Virus record (IMG/VR): IMGVR_UViG_3300024259_000168
Coordinates: 1 to 21,726 of that record
DNA: 21,726 nt
Reading direction: 5' to 3' (one strand)
Source of the DNA: a virus
The notes under the pieces are model-generated. The model was not told the origin of the DNA. It saw nothing but the letters and a program-made list of their open reading frames with translations, and searched no databases. A program made the translations under genes and the position numbers. Shown here piece by piece: positions 18,790 to 21,726 of this stretch (positions are counted from its first letter, which is position 1; each line of letters begins with the position of its first letter).

Positions 18790-21726
18790 TGGCAAGTAGT
18801 TTATCACAACAAGACATAGGTATTTTATCTTCTGGTAATTCCATTAGGATCGGCAATAAACCATATGAAAATGGTATATATGGTACTAATCCCAACAGAG
18901 ATTTTATTTTCTTAGAAATTTCTGATACTAATGGTAATGCCATAGAACATAAAAATCTAAATTTTTCCAGCATTGTATTAAATGAAGATGGAAAAATTCA
19001 ATTATCCCCACCCGAAAATATAGAAGAAGCTGGTATTACTGCAGGAACTTTTAATCTCACATATAGATTTTTAAGAAGATTGGCGGGAGATGATAAAGCT
19101 GTATTGGTTAGAACGAAGCCAGATGCTGCGGGGAAATTTTTAATATGGGATGATTATTTAAATATAGAAATTACAGATGATGGGATAGTTTATGAAAATG
19201 ATATAATAAATAATACAAGAGGACAAGAACTACAACTTAAAAATTTAAAATATCAAATTGATGCTATATCCCCATCAAGAACTGAAGTTAGAATAAAAGC
19301 ACAAGACTTTGATGGTTCTGATTATAAAGAAGATTTTTTCCATCTTGGGATTGATCACAGAAGAGATATAAATGATAATGTAACAATAGAATTTATACTA
19401 AATGCTGACGAAGATAATGACTTCAACGAATCCAATATGTTACAAATAACTCTTACTGATGGTGGATTTGTATTTTCACCAAAGATGGTTGGTGGAACTG
19501 TAACAATTCCAGATGTATATACAGTAGGCCGAACTACAACTTTTACAAGAACAGATAGGAATATAGTACCTAATCCGAGTGGAGAACAACTATCCTTAAC
19601 GGATTTGGGTGAACCAATATTCCTAGGAGACAGCCACCCATGGGATTCAAATTTACACCAAAAAGCAATACAAGTAGAAGATTGGTCGACTGGCTGGTTA
19701 CATTGGTATCCAAATAGTACGCTTTGGGGAGATAGCTACGCTTTAGGATATTTCGCGCATTGGGTTCAAGGGGAAGGTGTAGATGGTGGAGTTTGTATGA
19801 AATTTCCAGACTTAAATGCACCGTTCGCTCAACAATATATTGAGTGGCCAACCAATGCGCCACATAGATCTTTAATGATATGGTCGACAATTTATGAGCA
19901 ATTACCATCTTTGGGTATAACGTTTAATGATAAAGCTATAGTAAGTTTTGATATCAAAAGTTCTATACTAAATAACTGGCCAATGGTTGTTTATCTTCGT
20001 TATCCATACGATGTGGATGCAGAAGAAGGATTTCTACCTGCGCCTCCACCGGAAGGATTTTATGATCCAGATGCACCAACGCCGGATGAGGTTATGCCAA
20101 CATCTCCCCCCGATGGATATGTTGCTAATACAGTTGCTAATGCTATGGTTATAGAACAGAAACCACCAAATCTGACGGAAGATTTACTGATGCACTTTGG
20201 TACGAACAAATTTGGCGAACCTCTAACTTTCTTTGATGGGGCGGTCGGCGATACAACAGCTGGTTGGGGTGGCGCTGGAGCTTGGAAGATTGTCGCATAT
20301 CATGATCCAAATACAGACATTGATGGCGGCGCGGTTGCTGGTTATGAATGGGCTCCTTCATTGGATACATTTGTGCTAGGAAATAGAGATGGAACTTTAA
20401 GTGAAGAGGAAGTGTGGATATGGGAAAATGGGCAGTGGATTATAAATTCTAATATACAGAATCCCAACTACCCTGAACCCCTAGTGGGTACAGTATTTCC
20501 AGATGATTGGGGCTCCAATGTAGTAAATGCTCACCCATATCAACATTCGGGAGTGGGAACACCGATATTTGCAAGAAATACTAGAAGGGGTGAGAATGAT
20601 GGATGGCAAACGGGTTGTCAAGTAGGCCAGAGCAGATACATGCTATTTAAAGATGATTTAGTTTGGTCTAACGCGAAGGATCAAACAACTGATAATGATA
20701 TGTGGTTCATGGATATAGAAACTTGGTCTGAAAGTAATTTATTTAGAAATATGGAAGTTGTTGGAGAAGATGGTATTACAAGGTCATTATATAATGATAT
20801 TTTTGAAAATGGTTTTATTCAATCGGTTACAAGGCCCCAAAAAACAAACGCCTGCTCTGTAAGAACAGGTAATTATATGATATTTTATAACGATGGAAGA
20901 GGAAATGCTAATACTTCTAATAAATGGTTTCAGATGCAGATCGGTACGGGAACCAATTTTATCAAAGGATCTAGCACGACAACACAAGTAGATTTTTTAA
21001 AAGATTTAAGTGAAGTACTCAATGATGAAGTAAATGATAACAATTTAAAATTTGAAGTTACTTTTTGGAGAAAGGAGAATGATGATAGGTTTAGATATTA
21101 TTGGGCGGTAGGAAACTTCAATGATGATGGTGTGTTACAAGGAGGTAGGGTTCATAGGTCTATCGATGGTAATGGGGATATTAGAAATGATACGTTTTCT
21201 GCTGATTCAACTTATCCAGGTAATATAACCGATGTATTTGATCACGTACCAGCTATGCCAGATGTGTGGTTTCCTAAAGACGCGACTAATAAAACCGACC
21301 ATTTTAGATATGATGCAGTGATTGGTACTACAGTGTATCAAGAGAGCGCAACTAAAACTACTAATGAGGTATTTTATAAGGCTGGTGAGGTAGGACACGG
21401 CGGAGCAGATTTAATTTATGGTTCAAGAAATCCGGGGGCTACAAATTATAATCCAGATGCTATTTACGATGATGGATCTAGTACGTTTGAGTTTTCTGAT
21501 GATCCAAGAAAATTAGGTACTTTAAGTCCAGGTGGCTTTTACGAATGGATGGGTCCAAATGACCAAAGCGATTTATATCATTGGCAATATATAGGTCAAA
21601 TGCCCCCAAGATTTTTATATAAAGGTAGTCCCGCAAATACCGCAGTAGCTACAAATATAAATGAATGGGAACGTGTGGAATTGGAACTTTCAATTCCTGG
21701 GGATTGGAGGTATGATGGTTCTTATT
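18789..21726 (+). CDS. Very large baseplate/tail structural protein, C-terminus off window
   Basis: From ATG 18789 the frame is open for 979 codons to the window end with no stop, so the gene is incomplete. Residues 1-245 are beta-rich, with motifs like SGNSIRIGNKPYENGIYGTN. At about residue 257 NIVPNPSGEQ resembles the start of a carbohydrate-binding (CBM4/9-like) module. Residues 417-445 are Pro-rich (PAPPPEGFYDPDAP). The rest is dense in Trp, Tyr, Asn, Asp and Gly, typical of receptor-binding or baseplate peripheral proteins. Position after gp6 suggests a gp7/gp10-type wedge or a short-fibre protein, unproven. All minus-strand frames here are shadows. Confidence 0.8.
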   Translation, partial: MASSLSQQDIGILSSGNSIRIGNKPYENGIYGTNPNRDFIFLEISDTNGNAIEHKNLNFSSIVLNEDGKIQLSPPENIEEAGITAGTFNLTYRFLRRLAGDDKAVLVRTKPDAAGKFLIWDDYLNIEITDDGIVYENDIINNTRGQELQLKNLKYQIDAISPSRTEVRIKAQDFDGSDYKEDFFHLGIDHRRDINDNVTIEFILNADEDNDFNESNMLQITLTDGGFVFSPKMVGGTVTIPDVYTVGRTTTFTRTDRNIVPNPSGEQLSLTDLGEPIFLGDSHPWDSNLHQKAIQVEDWSTGWLHWYPNSTLWGDSYALGYFAHWVQGEGVDGGVCMKFPDLNAPFAQQYIEWPTNAPHRSLMIWSTIYEQLPSLGITFNDKAIVSFDIKSSILNNWPMVVYLRYPYDVDAEEGFLPAPPPEGFYDPDAPTPDEVMPTSPPDGYVANTVANAMVIEQKPPNLTEDLLMHFGTNKFGEPLTFFDGAVGDTTAGWGGAGAWKIVAYHDPNTDIDGGAVAGYEWAPSLDTFVLGNRDGTLSEEEVWIWENGQWIINSNIQNPNYPEPLVGTVFPDDWGSNVVNAHPYQHSGVGTPIFARNTRRGENDGWQTGCQVGQSRYMLFKDDLVWSNAKDQTTDNDMWFMDIETWSESNLFRNMEVVGEDGITRSLYNDIFENGFIQSVTRPQKTNACSVRTGNYMIFYNDGRGNANTSNKWFQMQIGTGTNFIKGSSTTTQVDFLKDLSEVLNDEVNDNNLKFEVTFWRKENDDRFRYYWAVGNFNDDGVLQGGRVHRSIDGNGDIRNDTFSADSTYPGNITDVFDHVPAMPDVWFPKDATNKTDHFRYDAVIGTTVYQESATKTTNEVFYKAGEVGHGGADLIYGSRNPGATNYNPDAIYDDGSSTFEFSDDPRKLGTLSPGGFYEWMGPNDQSDLYHWQYIGQMPPRFLYKGSPANTAVATNINEWERVELELSIPGDWRYDGSY

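Noticed and set aside
18519-21398. Minus-strand frames of 60-112 codons across the last gene
   Set aside because: All lie opposite one continuous plus-strand frame of 979 codons, lack binding sites, and have shadow-like composition.

Overview
The window is a dense, AT-rich piece of a lytic, T4-like (contractile-tailed) phage genome, probably marine or environmental. This rests on a gp55-like late sigma factor (11214-11990) and a baseplate block with a gp5-like hub/spike, a gp25-like wedge and a gp6/Baseplate_J wedge. The many tiny overlapping genes, the phage-type polynucleotide 3'-phosphatase (HAD) gene and the phage-borne tmRNA and tRNA genes also fit. The host cannot be named. The one-piece tmRNA argues against hosts that use only the permuted two-piece form (most alphaproteobacteria), if the phage matches its host. 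No searches were run; all family calls are from motifs read by eye.

Region 1 (1-2460) is a same-strand run of very small genes. Many are chained by 4-10 bp overlaps, and several encode single- or double-pass membrane peptides. Region 2 (2456-3382) holds a 29-bp tandem repeat, a complete tmRNA gene with an unusual tag (SNDEPTYAYAYA) and an Ala-rich protein. Region 3 (3396-5521) is an early-type block: two near-identical sigma70-like promoters with a shared leader, a cluster of small very acidic proteins, a HAD 3'-phosphatase, tRNA-Gly(UCC) and a 27-aa membrane peptide.

Region 4 (5534-11211) is an accessory island. It has a second, structurally aberrant tRNA-Gly(UCC)-like gene, a DUF4338 (DruA-like) protein, a single-chain DUF262+HNH nuclease (GmrSD-like), a GT-B glycosyltransferase with a C-terminal winged-helix-like tail, an HD-domain phosphohydrolase and a small membrane-anchored protein. 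The DUF4338 and DUF262 genes are preceded by similar promoter-like elements. Region 5 (11214-12384) holds the late sigma gene, a bidirectional terminator and one convergent minus-strand gene for a two-helix membrane protein.

Region 6 (12385-21726) is the tail/baseplate operon: a small unknown protein, gp5-like hub, coiled-coil protein, unknown virion-type protein, gp25, gp6, a DNRLRE-like beta protein, a small acidic protein and a very large structural gene that runs off the window. An exact octamer, TATTTATA (the reverse complement of the T4 late promoter box), was found upstream of three plus-strand genes and may mark this phage's late promoters. The strongest leads are the DruA-like/GmrSD-like/glycosyltransferase island, the tmRNA tag, the aberrant tRNA and the duplicated early promoter-leader module.
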